Below, piece by piece: positions 16,548-24,799 of a DNA stretch of 64,000 nt. Both the position numbers and the translations under genes were made by a program. The stretch is taken from NCBI GenBank assembly GCA_958402795.1, contig CATXUX010000015.1:1-64000 (forward strand). Reading direction: 5' to 3'. Below the pieces are notes generated by a model that was given only the letters and a program-made list of their open reading frames with translations, was not told the DNA's origin and did no database searches. Numbering within the stretch: the stretch's first letter is position 1; every line of letters starts with the position of its first letter. The stretch is from an uncultured Lachnospiraceae bacterium (GTDB taxonomy: Bacteria > Bacillota > Clostridia > Lachnospirales > Lachnospiraceae).

Positions 16548-19190
16548 TTATGCGCCAAGGCATTCGCTGATCACGGTTTCGGCTTTTGCGAGCGCGTCCG
16601 GAATGCCCGCCGGGTTCTTTCCGCCCGCCTGTGCCATGCCCGGGCGTCCGCCGCCGCCGCCTCCGATGCATGGTGCGATCGCCTTGATCAGATTCCCTGC
16701 GTGTACACCGAGTTTCACTGCACCATCAGTCGCCGTCGCCATCAGATTCACCTTTCCGCCCTGGTCGGATGCGAGAACCACCACGCCTTCGCCCAGCTTC
16801 TCTTTCAACTGGTCGCCCAGATCCCGCAGGCCGTTCATGTCTGTGCCGTCGATCTGTGCGGCAAGAAGTTTGACGCCGCCGATTTCTTTTGCCTGTCCAA
16901 GAATATCTCCTGCCGCTTCCTGCGCCATTTTGCTCTTGAGGCTGTCGATCTCGCCGTGCAAGGATTTGTTTTCGGAAAGCAGGTGCGTAATCTTATCGCA
17001 TACTGTATCCGGCGTCGCCTTCAGCAGTTTTGCTGCATTCTGTAATTTCTTCTCTTGTGCGCTGTAGTAATTCAGAAGTCCTTCCGAAGTCAGCGCCTCG
17101 ATCCGGCGTACGCCCGCAGCCACACCGGACTCGGAAATGATCTTAAACGCCATGATCTCGGAAGTGTTCGCCACGTGGGTTCCGCCGCAGAATTCAATGG
17201 AAAATCCACCCATATTCACGACGCGGACGATATTGCCGTATTTCTCGCCGAACAATGCCTGTGCGCCGGTTTTCCGTGCTTCCTCGATCGGCATGTTCTG
17301 GATATCAACGGTCAGGCCTTTTCGGATATTTTCATTGACGATTGCTTCCACTTTCTCCAGTTCTTGTGGCGTCACTGCTGAAAAATGCGTAAAGTCAAAA
17401 CGCAGCCGGTTCTCATTCACGCTGGATCCTGCCTGCTCCACATGGGTGCCGAGCACGGTACGCAGTGCTTTCTGGAGCAGATGTGTCGCGCTGTGGTTTC
17501 TGGCGGAAAGCGCACGCTTTTTCTCGTCGACCTCCAGAGACGCTGTGTCGCCGACCTTGATCATTCCGCTTACGACGGTACCGACATGGCCGATCTTCCC
17601 GCCCAGGAGCTTGATCGTATCCTCAACTTTGAACTCACCTTCCGCAGTGCGGATCACGCCGGTGTCGGCTTCCTGTCCGCCGCTGGTCGCATAGAACGGC
17701 GTTTCCGAAACGAAAATGGTTCCGTGCTCTCCGTCAGAAAGCGCGTCTGTAACTTCGGTATCCGACGTCAGGACAGTGATCTCGGATTCGCAGGAAAGAC
17801 GGTCATATCCCACGAATGTACTTGTCACTCCCGGATCGATCGACTCATACACTGTTACGTCTGCGCCCATGTAATTCGTAACCTCACGCGCGCCGCGTGC
17901 TGTCTGGCGCTGTACTTCCATTGCCGCATGGAAGCCGTCCTCATCCACATCCATTCCCTTTTCTTCCAGAATCTCCAGTGTCAGGTCAAGCGGGAAGCCG
18001 TAGGTATCATACAGACGGAACGCACTTTCCCCTGAGAGCCTCTTCTCGCCTTTTTTCTCCATATCCGCGATCAGATCCGAGAGGATTCCAAGTCCCTGAT
18101 CGATGGTCTTGTTGAACTTCTCTTCTTCCTTTGCAATGACATTCAGGATGAATGCTTTCTTCTCTTCCAGCTCCGGATATCCGTCTTTTGATCCGTCGAT
18201 CACGGTTACTGCCAGTTCCGGAAGAAAACTTCCCTGGATTCCAAGCAGTCTGCCGTGGCGGCATGCACGGCGCAGTAGACGGCGCAGTACGTATCCACGT
18301 CCCTCGTTGGATGGCATGATTCCGTCGGAGATCATGAATGTAACCGAGCGGATATGGTCTGTGATCACGCGGATCGAGACGTCTGTATTGTAATCCTTTT
18401 CATACTCGGTACCGGAAAGACGGCAGACATGATCACGCAGCGCTTTGATCGTGTCTACATCAAAAATTGAAGGTACATCCTGTACGATCGCCGCAAGCCG
18501 CTCCAGTCCCATTCCGGTATCGATATTCTTCTGTACCAGTTCAGTATAATTTCCGTTTCCGTCGTTGTCAAACTGGGTAAATACGTTGTTCCACACTTCC
18601 ATATAGCGGTCGCAGTCGCAGCCTACGGTACACCCCGGCTTGCCGCAGCCGTACTTCTCCCCGCGGTCGTAATAGATCTCAGAACACGGACCGCAAGGAC
18701 CCGAACCATGCTCCCAGAAGTTATCTTCCTTTCCGAACTTAAAAATGCGCTCTGCCGGAATGCCGATTTTTTTATTCCAGATTTCAAATGCTTCTTCGTC
18801 GTCCACATATACGGACGGGTACAGACGGTCCGGGGACAGTCCTACCACTTCGGTCAGAAATTCCCATGACCATGAGATCGCCTCTTCTTTGAAATAGTCC
18901 CCGAAAGAAAAATTCCCGAGCATCTCAAAGAATGTGCCGTGGCGCGCCGTCTTTCCGACATTTTCAATATCGCCTGTGCGGATACACTTCTGACAGGTTG
19001 TCACGCGTGTGCGCGGCGGGATCTCCTGCCCTGTAAAATACGGCTTTAGTGGCGCCATTCCGGAGTTGATCAAAAGCAGGCTCTTGTCATTATGCGGAAC
19101 GAGTGAGAAACTCTTCATCGCAAGATGCCCCTTGCTCTCAAAAAACTCGAGAAACATTTTTCTTAATTCATTTACACTATATGACTGCAT
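16548..19190 (-). CDS. alaS: Alanyl-tRNA synthetase
   Basis: Charges tRNA-Ala with alanine in the cytoplasm. The 880-residue protein has the full architecture: the class II catalytic core starting MQSYSVNELRKMFLEFFESKGH, the tRNA recognition region, the editing domain with the zinc-binding SATHLL and CGGTHVANTSEI motifs, a coiled segment and the C-Ala domain ending with GGGGGGRPGMAQAGGKNP. AGGAGG precedes the ATG at 19190. Its own promoter and a leader hairpin lie upstream. Confidence 0.97.
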   Translation of the reverse strand: MQSYSVNELRKMFLEFFESKGHLAMKSFSLVPHNDKSLLLINSGMAPLKPYFTGQEIPPRTRVTTCQKCIRTGDIENVGKTARHGTFFEMLGNFSFGDYFKEEAISWSWEFLTEVVGLSPDRLYPSVYVDDEEAFEIWNKKIGIPAERIFKFGKEDNFWEHGSGPCGPCSEIYYDRGEKYGCGKPGCTVGCDCDRYMEVWNNVFTQFDNDGNGNYTELVQKNIDTGMGLERLAAIVQDVPSIFDVDTIKALRDHVCRLSGTEYEKDYNTDVSIRVITDHIRSVTFMISDGIMPSNEGRGYVLRRLLRRACRHGRLLGIQGSFLPELAVTVIDGSKDGYPELEEKKAFILNVIAKEEEKFNKTIDQGLGILSDLIADMEKKGEKRLSGESAFRLYDTYGFPLDLTLEILEEKGMDVDEDGFHAAMEVQRQTARGAREVTNYMGADVTVYESIDPGVTSTFVGYDRLSCESEITVLTSDTEVTDALSDGEHGTIFVSETPFYATSGGQEADTGVIRTAEGEFKVEDTIKLLGGKIGHVGTVVSGMIKVGDTASLEVDEKKRALSARNHSATHLLQKALRTVLGTHVEQAGSSVNENRLRFDFTHFSAVTPQELEKVEAIVNENIRKGLTVDIQNMPIEEARKTGAQALFGEKYGNIVRVVNMGGFSIEFCGGTHVANTSEIMAFKIISESGVAAGVRRIEALTSEGLLNYYSAQEKKLQNAAKLLKATPDTVCDKITHLLSENKSLHGEIDSLKSKMAQEAAGDILGQAKEIGGVKLLAAQIDGTDMNGLRDLGDQLKEKLGEGVVVLASDQGGKVNLMATATDGAVKLGVHAGNLIKAIAPCIGGGGGGRPGMAQAGGKNPAGIPDALAKAETVISECLGA

Positions 19191-19235
19191 TTTTCTCTAT
19201 CCTCCTGAAAGATTTCTATCTTTATCTCACGGAAA

Positions 19236-19259
19236 TAGAGTGGACCGCAGTCCACTCTA
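19236..19259 (-). promoter_or_regulatory. Perfect hairpin in the alaS leader
   Basis: TAGAGTGGAC (19236-19245) and GTCCACTCTA (19250-19259) form a perfect 10-bp stem with a four-base loop, in the predicted alaS 5' leader. No T-run follows on the minus strand, so it is not a standard terminator, although it also lies past the end of the hydrogenase gene. Confidence 0.65.
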
Positions 19260-19273
19260 CAAGCCTGTTTCCT

Positions 19274-19302
19274 ATCATAGCATAGCCATGCATTTTTTTC
19301 AA
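19274..19302 (-). promoter_or_regulatory. Sigma-A-type promoter of alaS
   Basis: On the minus strand, TTGAAA (19297-19302) and TATGAT (19274-19279) are spaced by 17 bp, in the gap between the hydrogenase stop and alaS. Confidence 0.6.
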
Positions 19303-19323
19303 ATGGTATTTGACCGGTTCCGG

Positions 19324-20835
19324 CTACTTTAATTCGATTTCTTCCAGTTCCTTCGCCGGGAGCGCTTTGGAAGAATTCTTCACGTAAGTGGCCAGGTCCT
19401 TCTTCGCCTGGACAACCGGAATATTGGTTCCTGCTCCGGCGATACAGCCGCCCGGACATCCCATACCTTCGATCAGGCATCCGTTTAGTTTTCCTGCCTT
19501 GGCAAGCGCGAGCACTTTCTTGCATTCTGCCAGTCCCTCGGCATGTTCGATATTGACGTCTACATCCGGATAATACTCATTGATGCACTTCTCGATCGCT
19601 TCTGCAACGCCGCCGGCACACGCATAACCACGCCCCGCTCCGGTCGCGTCATGGAAGGAAGACTCTGCCTCGTACTTCGTCATGTCAATTCCTTTTGCAT
19701 CGAACATCGCCTGCAGTTCTTCGAATGTGACTACAAAGTCAACGTCACTTCGCACGGTCCGCCGGGAAGCCTCCAGCTTTTTCGCCGCGCATGGCCCGAT
19801 GAATACCACCTTTGCGTTCGGATGCTCCTGCTTGATCGTGCGCGCGGTCGCCACCATCGGCGTCAGTTCTTGGGAAATCTGGTCGATCAGATCCGGGAAA
19901 TATTTTTTCGCGAGCATCGCCCAGGACGGACAGCAGGACGTCAGAAGGAACGGCAACTCTCCGGAGACGACTTTATCTACATAATGGTGCGCCTCTGCGA
20001 TCGCACCGATATCCGCCCCGAGCGCCACTTCGTATACTTCTGAAAATCCCAGTTCCTGCAGGGCCGCTTTGATGTTTCGCGGCGTAATATTCGGTCCGAA
20101 CTGACCGACAAATGCCGGAGCGATCTCCGCCACAATCTCGTCGCCTTCCGTCAGCGCGCGGGCAAGCTGGAAGATCTGTGACTTATCCGAGATCGCGCCG
20201 AACGGGCAGTTCACCATACACATTCCGCAGGAAACGCATTTGTCCGGATCTATGTAGGCACGTCCCATCTTGTCGGACTTGATCGCGCCTACGCCGCATG
20301 CGCTCTTGCAGGGGCGCTCTTTTCTCGCGATCGCGTCATAGGGACAGGCAGATTTGCACTTTCCGCATTTAATACATTTGGACTGGTCGATATAGGATTT
20401 CCCGTTCACCATGGAAATTGCGTTCTTCGGACATACTTCCATGCAGGGATGGGCCAGACATCCGCGGCACATATTCGACACCTCAAATCCCCGTTCCTCG
20501 CAGGCGTCGCATGCGGAAGGAATGACCTGCATCAGCGGCGGTTCATAGTATTTTTCTGAAATGTTACTTGCCTCTACCCCGGCAGTCAGATGAACCGGTT
20601 TGTTCTCCGGGCGCAGCGACAGTCCCATGGCAAGCCTGAGACGCTCGCGGACGATTGCGCGGGACCGGTATACGCTCTCGCGGAATGTCCTGGTATCTTC
20701 GTTGACGATCTCATAGGGGATTTTTTCCATATCGTCAAGCAGCGTTTCTGCATTTGCCTTAAATCCCAACTTTGCAACTTCTGTAAATACCTGCCGGCGG
20801 ATCTGCCGGACGGTGGTCTGCAATCCTCTTATCAT
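19324..20835 (-). CDS. [FeFe] hydrogenase, group B-like, with ferredoxin domains
   Basis: A 503-residue protein with an N-terminal helical region, a ferredoxin-type block with several [4Fe-4S] motifs (CRGCLAHPCMEVCP, CIKCGKCKSACP, CVSCGMCMVNCP, about residues 115-215) and a C-terminal H-cluster domain. The three H-cluster signatures are present: TSCCPSW near 297, GPCAAKK near 345 and EGMGCPGGC near 456, so all cluster-binding cysteines are intact. Single-subunit layout and signature variants suggest the poorly characterised group B of anaerobic Firmicutes rather than the bifurcating HydABC type. The likely partner is ferredoxin. It begins 18 bases after metH and is probably co-transcribed with it. 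Confidence 0.88.
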   Translation of the reverse strand: MIRGLQTTVRQIRRQVFTEVAKLGFKANAETLLDDMEKIPYEIVNEDTRTFRESVYRSRAIVRERLRLAMGLSLRPENKPVHLTAGVEASNISEKYYEPPLMQVIPSACDACEERGFEVSNMCRGCLAHPCMEVCPKNAISMVNGKSYIDQSKCIKCGKCKSACPYDAIARKERPCKSACGVGAIKSDKMGRAYIDPDKCVSCGMCMVNCPFGAISDKSQIFQLARALTEGDEIVAEIAPAFVGQFGPNITPRNIKAALQELGFSEVYEVALGADIGAIAEAHHYVDKVVSGELPFLLTSCCPSWAMLAKKYFPDLIDQISQELTPMVATARTIKQEHPNAKVVFIGPCAAKKLEASRRTVRSDVDFVVTFEELQAMFDAKGIDMTKYEAESSFHDATGAGRGYACAGGVAEAIEKCINEYYPDVDVNIEHAEGLAECKKVLALAKAGKLNGCLIEGMGCPGGCIAGAGTNIPVVQAKKDLATYVKNSSKALPAKELEEIELK

Positions 20836-20853
20836 GGTATCTCCTCCTTTTTC

Positions 20854-23250
20854 TCACTTTCCCTGTAGAAGTTTCTGTGCATAATGTACCGACTGCATCG
20901 CGTCTTTTCCGTAGAAATCCGCCCCGATCATGTCGGCATAATCCTGGTTGAGCACGGCGCCTCCGACCATCACTTTGCACCCCGGCGCTTCCTTTCTCAG
21001 AAGCCGGATCGTCTCCTCCATGCTCACTACGGTCGTTGTCATCAGAGCGCTTAATCCGACCAGTTTCACGTCATACTTTTTCACGGCTTCCAGAACGGTC
21101 TCGGCCGGGACGTCCTTTCCAAGATCGATCACATCAAAGCTATAGTTTTCCAGAAGAACCTTTACAATGTTCTTGCCGATATCATGAATATCTCCTTTTA
21201 CGGTGGCAAGTACGACTTTCTCTCTTTTTTCCGTATTTTCCCCCGATTCTGCCATGATGTCCCGCAGTACGCCGAATGCCGTCTGGGCAGCCTCAGAACT
21301 CATCAGAAGCTGCGGCAGGAACACCGTCCCCTTCTCGAACCCCTTTCCGACATTATCAAGGGCGGGAATCAGATGGCTGTTGATGATATCCAGCGGTTGT
21401 TCTGTCTTTACCAATTGCTGCGTAATCAGTCTTGCCTCTTCCTTTACTCCTTTTTCGATCGCCCTTTGCAGCGTCATCTCCGAATGTCCTGTGGCGGCCG
21501 GACTGTTTTGCGCGGCCGTCTGATCCGCATATTTATCGATATAATGGGTGCAGTTCGGATCCAGTCCCATCAGTGCATGATAGGCGTCATGCGCTTTCAT
21601 CATATCGGCGGACGCCGGGTTTACGATTCCCGCGCTCAGTCCGTTATACATTGCCATCGTATAAAAATTGGCGTTGATGATGGGACGAACGGGAAGTCCG
21701 AAAGAGATATTGGACACACCGAGGATCGTGTGTACGCCAAGCTCCCGGCGCACCCTGCCAAGCGCCTCCAGTGTCACAACCGCTCCCTGTGGTTCCGAGC
21801 TGATCGTCATGGTCAGAACGTCGATCACAATGTCTTTTTTCTCAATCCCGTATTTTGCTGCCTCGTCAATGATCCTCTGCGCGATCTGTACGCGTCCGTC
21901 GGCTGTCTCCGGAATCCCGTCCTCGTCCAGCGTCAGTCCGACAACCACGCCGCCATATTTTTGAATCAGAGGAAATACCGCGTCCATGGACTCCTGCTTT
22001 CCGCTGACCGAGTTGACCATTGCCTTGCCGTTGTAAAGCCGAAGCGCTGCCTCCAGTGCCAGATTGTCCACCGTGTCGATCTGCAGGGGAAGGCTTGTTA
22101 CGCTCTGCAGTCCGGTCATTACTTCCGTCATCATCTCTTTTTCATCAATATCCGGCAGTCCTACATTGACGTCGAGAATATCCGCCCCGTGCTCCTCCTG
22201 CATGATTCCTTCTTTCAGGATATAATCCAGGTCATGCTCTTTTAAAGCCTGCTTAAACTTCTTTTTCCCGGTTGGATTGATGCGTTCGCCGACAACTTTT
22301 GAATCGTCCCCGAAAATGACTGCTTTCCCGTAGGAAGATACGATCGTATCCGTTTTCTTTTCCGGCGCTTTCAGCTCCAGGCCGCTGCACTTCTGTACCA
22401 TCTCGCGGATATGCTGCGGAGTCGTGCCGCAGCAGCCGCCGACCGCGGCAGCTCCCATCCGGACGATCTCCCTCATGGATCGTGCAAATTCTTCCGGCTC
22501 TACATCATAGTAAGTCTCACTGCCGCGCTGTTTCGGCAGTCCTGCATTTGGCTTCACAATGACCGGAAGAGAAGCATAACGGAATAACTCTTCCAGAACC
22601 GGAAACATCTGGTCCGGACCAAGTCCGCAGTTGACGCCGAGGGCATCCACGCGCAGTCCTTCCAGCATACTGACAAACACCGCGACATCTGCGCCGGTCA
22701 GAAGCTTCTTCCGCTCGTCAAAGATTGCCGTCACAAAAACCGGAAGGTTCGTATTTTCCTTTGCCGCCAGTACGGCTGCCTTGATCTCGTAGGTGTCGCT
22801 CATCGTCTCGATATGGATCAGATCAGCACCGGCCTTCTCCCCACAGCGCATGACCTCGCGGTATGCTTCGTACGCCTCTTCAAAGCCAAGATCTCCCATC
22901 GGTTTTAAAAGTTTTCCTGTCGGTCCGATGTCCAGGGCTGTATATACTCTCTTTTTTGCGCGCGCCGACGCTTCTTTTACATGATGGACCGCTTCTGTCA
23001 CCACATCTGTCAGCGGATATTCATCGCTTTTAAATTTCAGTGCGTTCGCGCCGAATGTATTTGTCAGTATAACGTCGCTTCCCGCTTCGATATATGCCTG
23101 ATGGATGGAAATAATCTCTTCCGCATGGTTCAGGTTCCATGTTTCAGGAAGTTCCCCCGGACGTAATCCTTTTGCCTGAAGAAGTGTTCCCATTCCACCG
23201 TCGTAAAACAGCAGTTTCTTTCCTAAGTCGTCTAATATCATTTCTCGCAT
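20854..23250 (-). CDS. metH: Cobalamin-dependent methionine synthase lacking the reactivation domain
   Basis: Transfers a methyl group from methyl-tetrahydrofolate through cobalamin to homocysteine. About 800 residues contain the homocysteine-binding domain (GGMGTLLQ at the start, zinc cysteines in VNCGLG and GGCCGTTP), the pterin-binding domain (from about 310), the helical cap (about 600-690) and the cobalamin domain with the DxHxxG motif in GDIHDIGKNI (near 686). The usual C-terminal AdoMet-binding activation domain is absent and is encoded by the gene just upstream. The start is placed at 23250; ATG at 23241 with GAGGG upstream is also good, and the frame stays open to 23295. Confidence 0.93.
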   Translation of the reverse strand: MREMILDDLGKKLLFYDGGMGTLLQAKGLRPGELPETWNLNHAEEIISIHQAYIEAGSDVILTNTFGANALKFKSDEYPLTDVVTEAVHHVKEASARAKKRVYTALDIGPTGKLLKPMGDLGFEEAYEAYREVMRCGEKAGADLIHIETMSDTYEIKAAVLAAKENTNLPVFVTAIFDERKKLLTGADVAVFVSMLEGLRVDALGVNCGLGPDQMFPVLEELFRYASLPVIVKPNAGLPKQRGSETYYDVEPEEFARSMREIVRMGAAAVGGCCGTTPQHIREMVQKCSGLELKAPEKKTDTIVSSYGKAVIFGDDSKVVGERINPTGKKKFKQALKEHDLDYILKEGIMQEEHGADILDVNVGLPDIDEKEMMTEVMTGLQSVTSLPLQIDTVDNLALEAALRLYNGKAMVNSVSGKQESMDAVFPLIQKYGGVVVGLTLDEDGIPETADGRVQIAQRIIDEAAKYGIEKKDIVIDVLTMTISSEPQGAVVTLEALGRVRRELGVHTILGVSNISFGLPVRPIINANFYTMAMYNGLSAGIVNPASADMMKAHDAYHALMGLDPNCTHYIDKYADQTAAQNSPAATGHSEMTLQRAIEKGVKEEARLITQQLVKTEQPLDIINSHLIPALDNVGKGFEKGTVFLPQLLMSSEAAQTAFGVLRDIMAESGENTEKREKVVLATVKGDIHDIGKNIVKVLLENYSFDVIDLGKDVPAETVLEAVKKYDVKLVGLSALMTTTVVSMEETIRLLRKEAPGCKVMVGGAVLNQDYADMIGADFYGKDAMQSVHYAQKLLQGK

Positions 23251-23257
23251 CCCTCTG

Positions 23258-23905
23258 TCAAGTATTTCTCCTATAGGCACAGTCTTTCTTTTCACAGGCT
23301 TCGCAGCCGCTTCTGTGGCACGGCTCCTTTACCGTACTCACACCGATCACCGCCGTCACAGATTTCGTCGGCGTCATCATCATGCTGTCTGTCAGTGTCA
23401 GACCGATCTTCTTCGCACAGTCCAGGATCCGCACAAGCTGCTCCTGATAAGAAATCGAAAAATCCCCATACCCCGGACTGAACCGCGGACGAAGATACTT
23501 TCCTTCCCTTTTTTGCTCCTGCGCGATCTGCTCCTGACACGAATCACAGTATTCTTCCAGGAGAGCCGCGGCACACGCCTGCAGGACAACCGCCCGCGCC
23601 ATATCTGTCAGTGAAGCACGGGAAATGTACCGGTCTACGCCGATTCCGAGCGTGGCGCCAAAAAGCACGATTTCCCCGCATCCTTTGAGATTTTTCGACA
23701 GGTTTCTGCTCTCCACTTCCATGCCGCCAAATTCGATCCTGTCACTGCCCGTATGCATCAGGTCAAAAATGCGGTAGACCGATTTGGGACGGGATACCGA
23801 CCGCAGGTTCTCAAAGGAATCTGCGATCAGCGCCATTGTCTGATCGTCTGCCGCATTTTTCCCATATCCGAGATAACGGACAGCCTCTCTTGTAAGACGA
23901 TCCAT
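23258..23905 (-). CDS. Stand-alone methionine synthase reactivation (activation-domain) protein
   Basis: About 215 residues resembling only the C-terminal activation domain of MetH, which binds S-adenosylmethionine and remethylates oxidised cobalamin. The AdoMet-binding style motif RFSPGYGDF and the SMMMTPTKSVTAVIGV block near the C-terminus are typical. A cysteine cluster closes the protein (CHRSGCEACEKKDC), which could bind metal or an Fe-S cluster. Start ATG 23905 follows AGGAG that overlaps the metF stop. Split MetH systems of this type are known in Clostridia and Thermotoga. Confidence 0.88.
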   Translation of the reverse strand: MDRLTREAVRYLGYGKNAADDQTMALIADSFENLRSVSRPKSVYRIFDLMHTGSDRIEFGGMEVESRNLSKNLKGCGEIVLFGATLGIGVDRYISRASLTDMARAVVLQACAAALLEEYCDSCQEQIAQEQKREGKYLRPRFSPGYGDFSISYQEQLVRILDCAKKIGLTLTDSMMMTPTKSVTAVIGVSTVKEPCHRSGCEACEKKDCAYRRNT

Positions 23906-23916
23906 ATTCCGGTCTC

Positions 23917-24786
23917 CTAACATTTGATAATTTCAGAAAGGTTCGCCATGATCGCCCCCGCCACATCCGGTTTATTCATCGAATATACATGGATATTCTT
24001 CACACCGTTCGCAAGCAGGTCGATGATCTGGTCCGTCGCATAGGCAATTCCTGCCTGCTTCATCGCCTCCGGAGTGTCTCCGAACCGGTCGAGGATGGAC
24101 AAAAACCGTCTGGGGAATACGGTTCCCGAGAGCTTCTGGCTGCGTTTCATCTGCGCCGCGCTTGTCATCGGCATGATCCCCGGCAATACGGGAACCGTGA
24201 TCCCCGCCTCCCGGATGCGGTACAAAAAGTTATAGTGGATATCATTGTCAAAAAACATCTGTGTCGTCAGAAAATCCACCCCACAGTCCACTTTTTGCTT
24301 TAAGTACCGGATGTCGTCTTCTTTATGTTCATTTTCCACATGCCCTTCCGGATAACATGCGGCGCCGATACAGAAGTCCCCGTGCTTTCGGATCTCCTCC
24401 ACCAGCTCCCAGGCATACAAAAAACGTTCTCCTGTCGGAAATTCCATGTTTTCCGGGATATCTCCCCGGAGGGCAAGTATATTCTCAATGCCAAGGCTTT
24501 TCAGGTTCTCGATCAGCACGCGTACCTCTTCTTTCGTGGAGGATACACAGGTCAGATGTGCAAGGCTCTCCACGCCCAGTTCTTGCTTGATATACGTAGC
24601 GATCTTCGCTGTATTTTTGCTGGTTCCGCCTCCGGCGCCATAGGTCACACTGATAAACGACGGTTCCAGTTTCGCGATCTGATCGACCGCCTCCTGTACC
24701 TTCTGGTATCCGGAATCCTTCTTTGGAGGGAATACCTCAAAGGATATATGGATCTTATCTTCCTGTAATCTGTCAATAATCTTCAT
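23917..24786 (-). CDS. metF: 5,10-methylenetetrahydrofolate reductase
   Basis: Makes 5-methyl-tetrahydrofolate, the methyl donor for MetH. The 289-residue TIM barrel carries the family signatures ISFEVFPPK at the N-terminus, SVTYGAGGG, LRGD after ENILA, and QMFFDN. It lies directly upstream of the MetH reactivation protein and metH, so the unit supplies and uses the methyl group. The glgA stop is only 13 bases upstream, so no separate promoter or riboswitch is visible. Confidence 0.94.
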   Translation of the reverse strand: MKIIDRLQEDKIHISFEVFPPKKDSGYQKVQEAVDQIAKLEPSFISVTYGAGGGTSKNTAKIATYIKQELGVESLAHLTCVSSTKEEVRVLIENLKSLGIENILALRGDIPENMEFPTGERFLYAWELVEEIRKHGDFCIGAACYPEGHVENEHKEDDIRYLKQKVDCGVDFLTTQMFFDNDIHYNFLYRIREAGITVPVLPGIMPMTSAAQMKRSQKLSGTVFPRRFLSILDRFGDTPEAMKQAGIAYATDQIIDLLANGVKNIHVYSMNKPDVAGAIMANLSEIIKC

Positions 24787-24799
24787 CCGGCTGTAACTC

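Noticed and set aside
19191..19323. T-box leader for alaS
   Set aside because: The gap is too short and the conserved T-box sequence and antiterminator were not found.
21184..22245. 353-codon open frame on the plus strand
   Set aside because: Antisense to metH, which has all expected domains.
24787..24799. Possible cobalamin or SAM riboswitch before metF
   Set aside because: Only 13 bases separate glgA and metF, so there is no room for a riboswitch; none was seen upstream of glgA either.
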